Shown here in pieces: positions 21,766 to 32,539 of a stretch of 64,000 nucleotides of DNA (its first letter is position 1; every line of letters starts with the position of its first letter). This DNA is from Alternaria dauci (Eukaryota; Ascomycota; Dothideomycetes; Pleosporales; Pleosporaceae). The notes below the pieces were generated by a model. That model was given only the letters and a program-made list of their open reading frames with translations. It was not told the origin of the DNA and did no database searches. A program made the translations under genes and the position numbers. The stretch is from positions 1,612,001-1,676,000 of the forward strand of contig NC_091280.1 of assembly GCF_042100115.1 (NCBI RefSeq), read 5' to 3'.

Positions 21766-24192
21766 CAGTGGTTTGTTTGACAGCGGAAGTAGATAGAGAC
21801 ATACTCTGACAAGGATGGTACAGAGCTTGTTGGCATGCTTGTAGCTAGTCAACTTCCTAGTGTAGACGGAGCCGTACCGCGTTACGGATACGAACAATCA
21901 CCGAGCAAGGAATCGTCGCTTTATAGAGGGGTGGCTTTCTTGCCACAACTCCTGGACTTCGCGTCATCACTGTCGTGGCTGGTACTTCGAGTGGATCTTG
22001 TTTGCATATACATAAAAAGGTTGGTATTAGCCGGCGAGTGGTTAATAGAAGGCATGATGACCATGAACCATGGAATTGATAGTCGATCGACGCTTCCTAA
22101 TCCTTGCGTGACGCATACACGTGGTATAATAACGAGCCTGCGCAAGGACCCTCGGAGATTGACTGGACTGTTGTGCGTTAACCAACATAGGACTCGATCT
22201 TTCGACTGCACTCAGATGAAATGGATAGAAACCCCGAAGAGTTGGTTGTGGAGACCACAACAACAATACTGTCGGGGTCGCCGGCATCGAAGTAATGGAA
22301 GGGGTAAGGTATATACTTGTAATCCCTTGGCTACACTCAACCCTGAACCAAAGTCCATGATGAGATCTGGGTATGCCTAGATCCAGCAAGTCAGAACATG
22401 AGCATTGTACTCCAGATCTCTGCACCGAACTCCTATTCACGAAATGCTCCTCCACTCTTGATCAAGATCTGAGACAAGTACTCATTGCTGGCATGTGTAC
22501 ACTTTGGCTCCGTAATAGGTAGCACATGCTCTGCACAATCACTTTATAATCAAAAAGAGCTTGGATGCCAACCACAACATGCGTGCGACTCGCAACAGGA
22601 TGGATGCATGTCCTCAAGTGGGGACACCACCGGAAATAGAAGGCTAATAGCGAAGACTCGTGCTTGAATCAGTGCATTGCTGGGCGCGACGGACAATCGG
22701 ATAGCAGTGCCGCTAATCTTCTCCTATCCAGGCGCCGGCGTCGTGTTCGGGCCTTAGATAGAATCCTTCAATGTGAAACATTCGAGTCCGTCCTAGAGAC
22801 AAAAAGTAAACGTAGCTAGTGGCTGTGGAGGCGAGTGTGGCTCATTCTACTTGGGGTGACTTTAGTTCTTGCGCTGCCTCGGCGATATTATGTTTTTGTT
22901 AGTTACGAAGAAGGGAGTAAGATGTTGCAGCAGTGCGACCTAGAGCTCGAAGGTATTTTTAAGAGAAGCTGGTGGGGTTTATTACCTAGGTAGTTCCCAG
23001 TTTGGCCCTGCCCACCGCACGCCTGCGCCACGTGCTGAGCCACTGTAACCCTTGTACAACCTCATTTCGTAATCTCCGAGAAACAGGATGAGTGCACTTC
23101 AGATGACCATTAATTGCTCGAACTCTGCACGTGGGAGAAGCGTCTCCACACAAAAAACAATTGATGGGCACCGCTGGGTTGTACAATGCGCAGCGGAGTG
23201 GTATAACGCTGATTCGTGGAATTGATCACGCGAACGCCTGCTATATTGTCCCGCAATCTTGTACACATTTTCTTGTGTCCTCCCAGGCGCCGTCTTTTCT
23301 CCGAAACCTGGGGTCTTGAAGCCGTTGCATTGCCGACGCACTCTGCATGCACGCCACCATGTACTCCATCACGTACCCCATATTGATGGATTTAAGGCAC
23401 TCCACCAGTCAAAGCATAGCCCTCACCTAGCTCAAAGAGGAATCAATCGCCTTGCCATGTTAGATGCCTCCCCGCGTTCACGTGAAGCTTTGCATTCATT
23501 GTTGGATTGACCAATCCAGTGTTCTCGATGTTCTGTGGCTGAGTACTGTCCGTGCGCAGTCAACGAGCCAGTACAGTCAACGAGCCACCCCACTAAGATT
23601 AGATAGTAAAAAAGATAAGATTATTAAGCTACCTATAAAAGCTATTATTTTTTTTGTAGGTAGCTTAATAATCTTATCTTTTTTACTATCTAATCTTAGT
23701 GGGGTGGCTCGTTGACTGTACTGGCTCGTTGACTGCGCACGGACAGTAGCGCATGAAACTCCGGGTCCTGCACACCCTACTTACGCATGATGGTACTACA
23801 TTTCACGGCCCATCTGTGTGGGGTAAGGCTTCGGTGAATATCCCGCTTTTCACGCCGCTTCCAAAAGGCGCCGTCATTTCTGCGATATTGAATAGCGTAT
23901 TTTTAATCTATTGAGAGTCGAGATACGTCTCAATGTCTCCATAACTGACTCTTTGAGCAGCCTCGTGCATACTGGTACACCGTTCTAGACGTCAGTTTCA
24001 GTTTTTCGTGAGGCCGCCGCAAGCGGTATGCTTGCTCGCTGCCAATCTTTTTTTATGGGCTGCATCTGTGTCACGCTTCTTGGCGGGAGGAACACAGCAG
24101 ATTGACCGCGCGATAAATTTTTCTGGATGAGACAAGATGGTGTAAACACTGATAGGGCACATTGCCAGTTGCCCATCAAACGCGAGATCCCG
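21766..24192. other. 2.4 kb non-coding interval with a foldback element
   Basis: No supported gene. Short frames on both strands have no domain. It carries the perfect inverted-repeat element at 23544-23748 described separately. Confidence 0.45.
23544..23748. mobile_element. Perfect foldback MITE, 92-bp arms, 21-bp loop
   Basis: Bases 23544-23635 are the exact reverse complement of 23657-23748, checked base by base about the axis at 23646. The arms begin and end with TA, compatible with a Tc1/mariner/pogo-type TA target duplication. Inside each arm a 14-mer CAGTCAACGAGCCA occurs twice in direct orientation, a layout usual for transposase-binding sites in terminal repeats. There is no coding capacity, so it is non-autonomous. 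Absence of any mismatch between arms implies recent insertion or replication, or protection from RIP by its small size. Assignment to a superfamily is inference. Confidence 0.85.
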
Positions 24193-24713
24193 TTACCGGC
24201 GATCAGCTCCACCAGAACCTGAGCGCGAAGACTGGAAGATCGCTGTTTGCTGGCATCGGCAACCAGGTCTCTCCACAATATCTTCCGGCTCTTTCTTGTC
24301 GCCGTGTGCGAGGCGTAGCCCCTCAAAAACCGATGTCGTGTAGTCTCCACTATCGATACTATCCGGATAGTCGAGAACCGGACATATAGGATAGACACCG
24401 GCGAAATACCGGTTGGCGGAGGCGATAACGAAGAGGAAATGAGAGGAAGTTTGCAGCGCTAAGCCTTGCGCTACAGCATGGCATACCCCTAGACATGCAA
24501 GCGCCAACACACAGTGGGGGATACTAGGCGTTTCACGTGTACTATCACCATGCCAAAACCACATGGTACCTTCCGATATTCTCCTCCAAGAGCATCCTTC
24601 TGGTACCAAGCTTTCACAACAGCTCTTGGCACTGATGTGACTCGGGCGGAAACAGCGTCGCCAAGATCTATGTCAAGGTCCGCGAATAAGAGCAGGAGCA
24701 ACAAGGAGAGCAT
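24193..24713 (-). pseudogene. Possible remnant or unresolved gene of a small secreted protein
   Basis: A minus-strand frame starting near 24713 begins with a hydrophobic leader (MLSLLLLLLFADLD) and continues to a short CGFGM segment near 24549. A second frame from about 24500 to 24193 has a protein-like composition (ASANRYFAGVYPICPVLDYP, then GCRCQQTAIFQ). A donor (GTGATA) and an acceptor (GTCTAG) stand between them, but the phases do not match and no alternative join preserved the frame. It may be a decayed gene, or the splice model may be wrong. No function is proposed. Confidence 0.22.
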
Positions 24714-24969
24714 TCCTAATGCGGTAAGATGAGATGATTTGAGGGTGCGAGGTCAGCGGTGCAGGAGGCATGGCAAGATATCTGAGCGTGCTAGGGAGGG
24801 AGGTGAGAGAGAGGACGTCCACGTTCCTATAAGTATGGTTGAAAATCCCTCTGAGTAAAGTTCTATTCATCAGCCAGGTGCATTCAAGTCTTCCATCCTT
24901 CGATTACATTCTTTCAATCGTCACCCCCATTTCATCACTATCTTCTCAACCTCAATACCATCTTTCACC

Positions 24970-25790
24970 ATGAAGTTTGCTGGACTTTTCGCTGCCGCCA
25001 CGGCCCTTCTTCCCACTGCTCTTGCATGCAATGGCTACGCTGGTGGTGTCCCCAAGGCTGTTGGTACTAAGACCAACAGCAAGGTCATCGAGGTCGCTGC
25101 TGGCCAGACCTATGATGGTCAGTGGTACCGATTTGATCGCGGTAGCGGCGCTTGCTCTGGTCAGTCTGAGGGAGGTGCTGCCGATGCTGTCTTCCTGCTC
25201 AAGGAGGGTGCTACCCTTCGTAACGTGATCATTGGCAAGAACCAGGTAAGCATTTGTTTTGATCATTGCGATAGACTCGCACTAACGGCATACTAGGCCG
25301 AAGGTGTACACTGCCAGGGGCACTGCACCCTCGAGTTCGTCTGGTTCGAGGATGTTTGCGAGGACGCCATCTCTATCAAAGACGACAAGGCTGGAAAGCA
25401 GTCCTGGATCATTGGCGGTGGTGCTTACCACGCCTCGGACAAGGTCGTCCAGCACAACGGCTGCGGAACTGTCAACATCATCAACTTCTACGTCAATGAT
25501 TACGGCAAGCTATACCGCTCTTGCGGAAACGTAAGTGGTTCACTTTATGACAGCGTTCACGCCAGAACATCCACTTACCAACTCGATAGTGCTCCAAGCA
25601 ATGCGCCCGTAACGTTTACATCGAGGGCGTCACCGCTGTCAACGGTGGCGAGCTCGCTGGTATCAACAGCAACTTCAAGGACACTGCTACGCTCAAGAAC
25701 GTCTGTGCTGATGCGAAGATCAAGTGCCAGATGTACACTGGTTGCGCTGGTGGCTGCGAGCCCAAGAAGGCTGGTACCTGCTCTGGTTAA
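24970..25790 (+). CDS. Secreted pectate lyase, polysaccharide lyase family 3
   Basis: Cleaves de-esterified pectate in plant cell walls by calcium-dependent beta-elimination; acts outside the cell. Three exons: 24970-25245, 25297-25530, 25590-25790; 236 aa, the normal size of a single-domain PL3. A signal peptide occupies about residues 1-19 ([19 protein letters not shown]). PL3 hallmarks are visible: [31 protein letters not shown], the [23 protein letters not shown] core, [14 protein letters not shown] and the C-terminal Cys-rich segment [15 protein letters not shown]. The many paired cysteines suit an extracellular beta-helix. It is the first clear plant-interaction gene of the accessory stretch, and is followed by an AT-rich transposon remnant. 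Confidence 0.95.
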
Positions 25791-26106
25791 GCTGGTTCGA
25801 CTCGCTGAACAGTAGCATCACTTGGCCTCTGGTCAAAGAGATGATTACGGGTGGGTGGGGTGATGGAAAGGGGGCCAGGGCGATGGCAGTTTCTTGTGAA
25901 TAATTATCTTTGAGAGCTTCTGTACATACTTTCATTTCATCGTAAATACATTCTTGCGCACTACTTATCGAAGCACACTTGCTTTTGACTCAGCAAGCTG
26001 CCTGTATTTGGAGTGATTTCCTTTTCGTGAATCAACCCAGCCCTACTGCGTGGTAACCATGCGAGACCATGACGTCATCTCGTGTTTGCGCAAATGTTCG
26101 CAGGAT
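25791..26106. other. Pectate lyase 3' region
   Basis: Probable 3' UTR and intergenic DNA. A TGACGTCA palindrome stands at 26070-26077, just before the transposon remnant; its significance is unclear. Confidence 0.4.
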
Positions 26107-26742
26107 GCATGTCACCCGGCCATGAAAAAAATAGGGTCGGCCATGCTAAATTTATTAGGACTAGCTCCTAATATATTTTAAACATATTTTAAACATGTTT
26201 AGATATATTTACCTTTATTCTTATCTATATCTTTTATATTTTATTTAAATGATAAACGTGCTAGTAAAAGACGTAAGCACAACACTATTAAAAGACACTG
26301 TGATAAATCGCGGTAAAGGTGTGTTTCCTAAACACCTATTTTTACTGTATACAGCTATATATAGTTTAATAATAGATAGGTTAAAACTAAAGCCCTAAAC
26401 TTTAAGCGGTTCTAGATAGTCGCGGCGACGTTAGGGAGAAGAGGAGTTAAAGCAGAAGAGGAGTTTTTCGGTCAACAACCGTCTATTATATTTTATAAGA
26501 ATAAAGATATAATAGATAATACTAGTATTATTTATTTTAAAATATAATTTTTTTTTTAGATAGAGATATTAAGAAAAAAAGAACTTATAAGAATATCTAG
26601 AATATATTTAGAGTATATTTAGTATATTATATCATCTATACTAGGCTATACTAGCGTGCGTATAGATCCTTTTTAAGATTAAAATTACCTAATATAGCTA
26701 GGTTATGGCTAACCCTATTTTTTCTATGGCCGGGTGACATGC
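26107..26742. mobile_element. AT-rich terminal-inverted-repeat element with RIP-type changes, about 636 bp
   Basis: The left end (26107 onward, GCATGTCACCCGGCCAT) is matched by the reverse complement of the right end up to 26742. The similarity continues for about 38 bp with only transition differences (G/A, A/G, C/T, G/A, G/A). The interior is very AT-rich, with long runs of TATA and TTTA, and codes for nothing. This is the pattern of a short DNA transposon or MITE that has undergone RIP-like C-to-T mutation. Flanking bases show no TA duplication, so superfamily and exact borders are uncertain. Confidence 0.75.
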
Positions 26743-27315
26743 TGCCTCGCTTAGCGCGACGCTTCAAACGTACCGTGGACCCCTTCATGAAGCCTAACAA
26801 CAGATGTATCCACTACGCAAATCGTAGTTGGTGTGTGTCGTATAGCAAAATGGTAACGCGATATCTGAGTAAGAACAGCAGACAGTGTGCATCGCTCTGG
26901 TTTTGAGCTATTGACCAAAATTAGATTGCGCTAAGGCTTTTAGGCTCACGCAGATTCCTCCCCAACGCGTCCGAACTTCTCCTAACGCGTTGCCACCACA
27001 GTCTATCAATGCTGTCGCAAAACCTGTACCACTCTCTTGACAACGCTTCGTAGCGTTACGTCTCCCTCTTCTTATCGATTATCAGCCATCCCAAAGACTT
27101 GTCTGAGCGGCGCAGATAGCGAGCAGAAGCAACTAACAACTTGGCACCTGCAAATGGGGCTTGCCAGTACGCGCTTGTCGCAATCGCTCGAGGGAAACGT
27201 AATTTAACGTCCTATACCAGACAACGTTCGACATCAGTACTTCATCCCGTCACACAGTTGCCGCGACAGGCCGTGGTCTGCATCGTCCAATTTTTAGAGC
27301 GCGCAATCGCTCAAC
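26743..27315. other. Intergenic, upstream of the zinc-cluster-like gene
   Basis: Normal base composition returns immediately after the AT-rich element. No coding signal was recognised; this must hold the promoter of the next gene. Confidence 0.45.
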
Positions 27316-29337
27316 ATGGCGGCGAACGAGTCAACGTATCAGTTCGCTCTGACAGCAAAAGAATGCGAGGTTATACGAGCTATACGGATTGTTGAGCGAA
27401 GCATCACGCCCACCAAGCAGATGACGTTGTAGGTAGTTACGATCACGGTTCACGCCAGAGCTAACCCGAACAGACGTCAAACGCTGGAACTCCACCTCAC
27501 AGACCAAGATGGAGACTCATTGGGCAGCTGTGAAGTCGATGCAGAAAACATGGTGATGGACTTCGTCAGCGCAGCAGCCGCGTTCCTAAAAGAGTTGGTG
27601 GAGGACCCTGTTCAACCAAAGAAAGGGCTGACTGAGGCCGACAAGGGTGTTCACGTTGATGACCGCGACTCTGTTCTGGGCTCACAGACCCAGGAATCCC
27701 CTATCCGGGACACACCTGACAACTTGCATGAGCAGGATGTTAGAGAGAGTACTGCGTCGTGGGAGGCGATAAGAGAGGCCAATATTCCGTCGTGTGTCAA
27801 GGAAATCAGCTTCACAATCAATGACGAGGATCTGGTTCCAGAACTCCGCGAAAAGCTGAAGTCCAGCTACCCTGGTGTCACCATTGTAACGCCAGGCACG
27901 ATGACCGAAAAAGAGAATGCCCTAAAGGCCCTTCCGACAGAGAAGCCGAACGGGATCAAGCAAATGATCATCGAGCTCGACGAGACAGAGATTACCCAAA
28001 ACCTGGAGCTAGAAAGCAGTCTTCGGAAAAGCTACCCATGGGCCGTGATCGAATCAAAGCCCGGTCCAAATATATCTAGAAAGCGTGCAAGAAGAATGAC
28101 GGACAGCGGCGTCGCAACATCACATAGGCCAGACCCAGTTAAACACATCGAAGACTTCGCCGCTTACGTCATGGAGCCGCCTTCTGAGGACGAGTTTGGC
28201 TACAAGTATCCGATAGGCGAAGGCTGGGATCGTCTACCGTACCCGCGAAAATTCGAGATTGCTCATGCGCGAGCAATTCAACACTACCATGGCAAGGTGG
28301 CTGATGGCAAAGGATGTGGCTACTGTGCAGCCCATGGTTATCAGTGTAAGGTCTATCTTCCACAGCTCAGTAACCTGTCTCATATCGCGTTTGGTCATTC
28401 TTGCCAACATTGTCGGCTCAGGCAAATGCAATGTGACCTTCCCGCCGCTATGAAAGATCGACCGAACATGCCTAGAGCACCAAGCGCGCTCAGGCTTGAT
28501 ACACAAGACATACACAACCACGGAGAAGAAGTCAAGACGCCACCTACGGCCACCGGATCAAGATCCCTAGCATCAAGAATAACGATGTCCGATGGGACGC
28601 GACCTGATGCCAGAGAAGAGGATGATGACAACATCGACAACGATTATACCCCAACAAGAGTATCTCCTGAAATGGATATCCTAGAAATGGCAGACATGCT
28701 CCGACTCATCAAGAGTTCAAATGTCAAAGTGAGAAGCGTTATCTTTTGCATGTATGGCGTTTTGAAGAAGCAACACAGGGTTGATCCATTCGGAAAGTAT
28801 CTCTCAAATCTCGCTCAGTATTACGAAAACCTTATCACTCTTTATATACTCGCGTATCTGCGAGAGGAATACGACCTGGCCTTTGTCGTTTTGCTTCGGT
28901 TTCAGAGCACAAACTACCAGGAGACTACACAGCTACCCACCATAGACACTGTCGTCCGCGCTTTTGAACACCTTCCAACCCATGCCCAGCTTTGCCGTTG
29001 GATAGTTATATCTTACAGTTTCCTTTGGGATACACAGGCTCAGGGCGAGTGGGGTGTATTTATCAACACAAACCCAGATGTCAAGCCAAAGACCCGCGCA
29101 CTCGCCAAACTTCTCCATGGGATCTGCTACATACGTGATCCATTTACTACCGGGGGCGATATCGCAGTACGGAAACGATGGTGTGAGGTTCATAACCATA
29201 TGGCGGTGGCATCTCACCAGAAGAGGGCGTGCGAAAGAATGATGGCAAAGTTTGGGGATTCTGTCGAAGAGGCAGAGAGAAGGTGGAGACAGCACGAGAT
29301 ACAACAGGCAAAGGAGAAATTGGCGTATTTGGGATAG
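27316..29337 (+). CDS. Protein with a permuted Zn2Cys6-like cluster, 658 aa
   Basis: Two exons, 27316-27428 and 27474-29337, joined in phase 2 across a 45-bp intron (GTAGGT...CAG); start ATG gives MAANESTYQFALTAKECEVI. Residues 319-358 contain two CX2CX6C units (C319, C322, C329 and C348, C351, C358) with an 18-residue spacer. The first half (CGYCAAHGYQC) resembles the second half of a GAL4-type cluster, and the second half (CQHCRLRQMQCDL) resembles the usual first half, so the order looks reversed. Upstream, two related stretches near residues 149-179 and 201-236 (ELREKLKSSYPGVTIVTPG; LESSLRKSYPWAVIESKPG) look like an internal repeat. The 250 residues after the cluster are mostly helical, without a recognised domain, ending in a charged helix. 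A nuclear DNA-binding role is possible but unproven. Confidence 0.75.
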
Positions 29338-29898
29338 GACGACGAACGGGATAACCCCATAGGCCCTAGTACGCCACGTATTAGCGAAAAGAGAAAAGCT
29401 GAAAGTTCTCCGATGTCGAGGCCTTTCAAAGTCGGTAGAGGACGAGGTAGAGGACGGGGGCGGGGCATAAGCAGGTGAAGCAGGTGAAGCAACTCAATCG
29501 TCGTTTTTGAAGCGCCCTTGGACTTTGATCGGTTTTGCATGGCGGCTCAATTGAAGAGCACGTCTAGTGTACCGATACCTTTGGTTCTCGTCCAGGTTTC
29601 TTCTTATCTGCTTGGCAGTCTCAGCATACTTTAGCGTATAGGTCTGTGGTAAAAAGGAAGATTCGAATATGTATAATTGCGGTTTGAATTCAAACACGCA
29701 AAGGAGTGGTATTAGCTACTAAGCCTCTCTAGTTCCCATATTAAGGGCGAAGGAATGTATATAACGGTAAACAAGATAAGAAAAAACACCAGAATCGCTA
29801 TGCAAATATACCAAAAATCAAAGGAATGTCCTTGCCGATCATCACTGTCCGTCTGCCACCCTCATATCACTTCCTTGTTGTCTTGTTCAGATGGCCAT
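29338..29898. other. Intergenic, convergent 3' regions
   Basis: A GGACGAGG-like G-rich stretch at about 29434-29467 is a low-complexity sequence. No gene was recognised. Confidence 0.4.
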
Positions 29899-30297
29899 TT
29901 ACAACTGGCACTCGATAGTGAAGTGGGTTACGTCGGTAGGGATAGCAGCGTTGACGTTTCCATCAAGGTCGATGAAAGTGTTCCAAGCATTGAGCGCAAT
30001 GGCTTGTCCGGGGTAGTTGGGGTTCTTGACCACGCAGAATACGTTGTTGCCACCAGCGCCGGGGCTGACAGCCTGGAGCGAAGTGGCGAGGACCTGGGGG
30101 CCGAAGGCATCACCGAAGAGCTGGCCGAAAGTTACGGCGGCGTTGTTGACGATGACATCGGCGTTGGCGTTTTTGCCGCTCTGGTCGTTGGCGAGCTGGA
30201 CGGTGAATGCGAGGGGCGCGTCGCGGGCGATGGCTGGAGCCGCAAGTGCGGAGGTGAAGAGAGCAGCGGCGGATGCGATGATCATTGAGGCCTTCAT
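29899..30297 (-). CDS. Small secreted protein, 132 aa
   Basis: Single exon. Residues 1-20 form a clear signal peptide (MKASMIIASAAALFTSALAA), possibly followed by a short propeptide ending at a dibasic-like site (PAIARD). The mature part is beta-strand-rich (LAFTVQLANDQS, ADVIVNNAAVTFGQLFG, HFTIECQL) with just two cysteines, C88 and C130, which could form one disulfide. I do not recognise a named family. Size, secretion and its position between a permuted zinc-cluster gene and another secreted-protein gene make it a candidate plant-interaction or cell-surface protein, but no such role is shown. The upstream plus-strand CT/AG-rich leader is typical of highly expressed fungal secreted genes. 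Confidence 0.8.
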   Translation of the reverse strand: MKASMIIASAAALFTSALAAPAIARDAPLAFTVQLANDQSGKNANADVIVNNAAVTFGQLFGDAFGPQVLATSLQAVSPGAGGNNVFCVVKNPNYPGQAIALNAWNTFIDLDGNVNAAIPTDVTHFTIECQL

Positions 30298-32069
30298 ATT
30301 GAAAATTGGTGTGTGGTTGGAAGGTTGTTTGAGTGAGTGTCGAAAGGAGATGATTAAGTGAAGATGGAAAAGTAGAAGAAAGTAGGAGATAGTAGAAAGT
30401 TGTTGTTGTTTTGTTATTGTGTAATGAGATGATCTTCCATATAGCGAAGATAGGTCCTGCTCTTATACATCTGGGTGTCCTCCAGCCTTGCCATTGTAGC
30501 TGACAATGTTTGTCATGGACGGCCTTCAGCAATGCCTCCACATAGCATCGTGTGAGTGCGATTTGGGAGACCTGACGCACGTGAGACGATACTGCGCTCA
30601 GCTCATGTTTGTTTTGCTCAAGTAATTCAGGAAACAGATTCCGCTCTTCTCTCGTAAGGTTTCAGTTTGGTGGAGGCAGTTCGTCCGCCCAGAGGCAAAG
30701 GGCTTGAGGTGCGGTCAAGCAAGCGTCCACGCGAACAGGCGATGCTATGACAAAGCATAAGCACATCGACGCTACATCCTACTATGGGCTTAGTTTCTCC
30801 AGCTTCTCGCTTAACAGAGTGACAGCGTAATGGAGCTAAGCTTCAAAGGTTGCGTCAGCCACCACCTACATTGTCAGCCTGCGATTGATTCGCCAAAGAG
30901 CCGAAAACGCGTGGTTATTTCCGTCTGAATGCTGATGCTCTTGTGATGAGTGCATTGCCCGCAACCTACACGGCAGCTGTAAAAGCCGGTCTGGGATGAG
31001 ATAAGACTTTGGTAAGTTGCGGGGAAAACAACGTGGAGGCTGAGAGCTTGGAGGCTGAGAGCTCAGCCGCAGCTCTTCTAGTGTGGCCTGATATACCATC
31101 GCACTTAGTATGATTGATCTGGAGTCTTGGCTCTCTTGGCGTAATGCAGATGTGCTCTGTACTGCTCGTTTGATAGCATAGCTTGTGAATGACGTTGCTT
31201 CCAAGCTTGAACTAAAATCGCAACTGCTGCTCGCTAGCTCAGCATATGCTGCGCAAAGTGACCGACACACATAATCTTTTAGCAATATTTGCGAGGTGAG
31301 TATGCCACAAGCGTCGAAGATTCTATCTTTGTTAGATCATCTAGCTGTCGCGCCGAGTCAAGGCTTGGGTGCGCTAGGTTCCTTGTTGAAGCTGATGAGC
31401 ATGCCTCTACACCTTGGATGCCTAACCTTTCGAGTCCGCATAAGTCTTATGGGCATCGTATTTAGTATGAAACGTATCGAATCGAAGAACTATGCGTTTG
31501 TCGAGTATGTGAGACCTCAGCCTGGTCTCGCATGCCTGGCTTCGTTTGATCTCACCTCAACAACCCTCTTCCTACTTGTCTCATGCTGCTGATATCGCGC
31601 GTTGTTTCTGTATTGATCATATCGGATCTGGAGAGTGATTCATGAGGACTAGGGCTGATGCTACCTAGATGTCGATGGCTCCGCTGCCCCGCCAGTGCAG
31701 GCCCACTGCATCGCCTTCACCTTGCACCTCTCGAGCCCTATTGTATCTGCATTTTCTAACTCCAGCCTGAGATCGGACCAGGGCATTGGAACACCTATGC
31801 GACTTTAGAGTGGTAGCGCCATTGCGATATTCAGTCTGGAGATAAGATCGGCGAATGGGCCATCGAAGATATCGACTTGGAGTGATTGACGTGCACTAAG
31901 AAATGACAGCAAGATAGGCAGTGCACCGAAAAGGACTCCTATGGAAAATCATATGAAGAGCTACTAATATGTTCCATTCAAAGTATATACGCAGCGGGCA
32001 TTATATCATATCCTCGTCAAATGTCCAAGACCAATCAAAGCGTTCCAGCTACCGTCGTTACGAGGAGAA
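30298..32069. other. 1.8 kb non-coding interval
   Basis: Presumed promoter of the secreted-protein gene followed by featureless sequence. A GCTTGGAGGCTGAGA-like short duplication lies near 31040-31066. No supported gene or RNA. Confidence 0.4.
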
Positions 32070-32539
32070 CTAGGCTGGAGGGCCGATGGGAGTAGGTACA
32101 GGAGCTACTAGAGATCAGCATCACATCTCCTTCTACAGGATACAATAGGCCACTTACCGGAGCCCGGTCTAGTAGGCCTTGGTCGTGGGCCGCCGCTGGG
32201 AAGACCAGGGAAACCTCCAGTTGGGAATGGAGGAGCACCACCTGGGAAGCCACCAGTGGGACGAGGAGGGGCCCCGCCAGGAAAGCCTGGGAAACCACCA
32301 GTGGGGAACGGAGGTGCACCAGATGGAAAACCTCCAGTAGGGAATGGCGGGAAGCCTCCTGTGGGTGTTGGGAAAGGACCGGTAGGGAAGGGTGGGATGC
32401 CGATTGGGGGTGTACCAGAGACTTGACGCTCGACGATTGGAGCGGCGAAGGCGCTAGAGCGTGTTAGCCATGTCGTCGTCAAGGAGTTGGTATGGTTGGC
32501 ATACCCAGCGGCCATGAGGAGAACAGCAGTGAACTTCAT
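32070..32539 (-). CDS. Secreted Gly/Pro/Phe-rich repeat protein, 122 aa
   Basis: Three exons: 32539-32505, 32453-32158, 32107-32070, closing to exactly 123 codons (GTATGC and GTAAGT donors, two TAG acceptors). The first intron interrupts the signal peptide; the spliced N-terminus MKFTAVLLMAAGAFAAPIVE is a clean leader, whereas the unspliced reading is not. The mature protein is built from repeats of the type [F/A]PPFPTGGFP, GGAPPFPTGGFPG and PRPTGGFPGG, low in charge and without cysteine. Such proteins are often cell-wall or matrix associated; the exact role is unknown. It ends APVPTPIGPPA. Confidence 0.75.

Noticed and set aside
26070..26077. TGACGTCA palindrome before the AT-rich element
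   Set aside because: No gene starts near it in a sensible position; an eight-base motif is expected by chance in a window this long.
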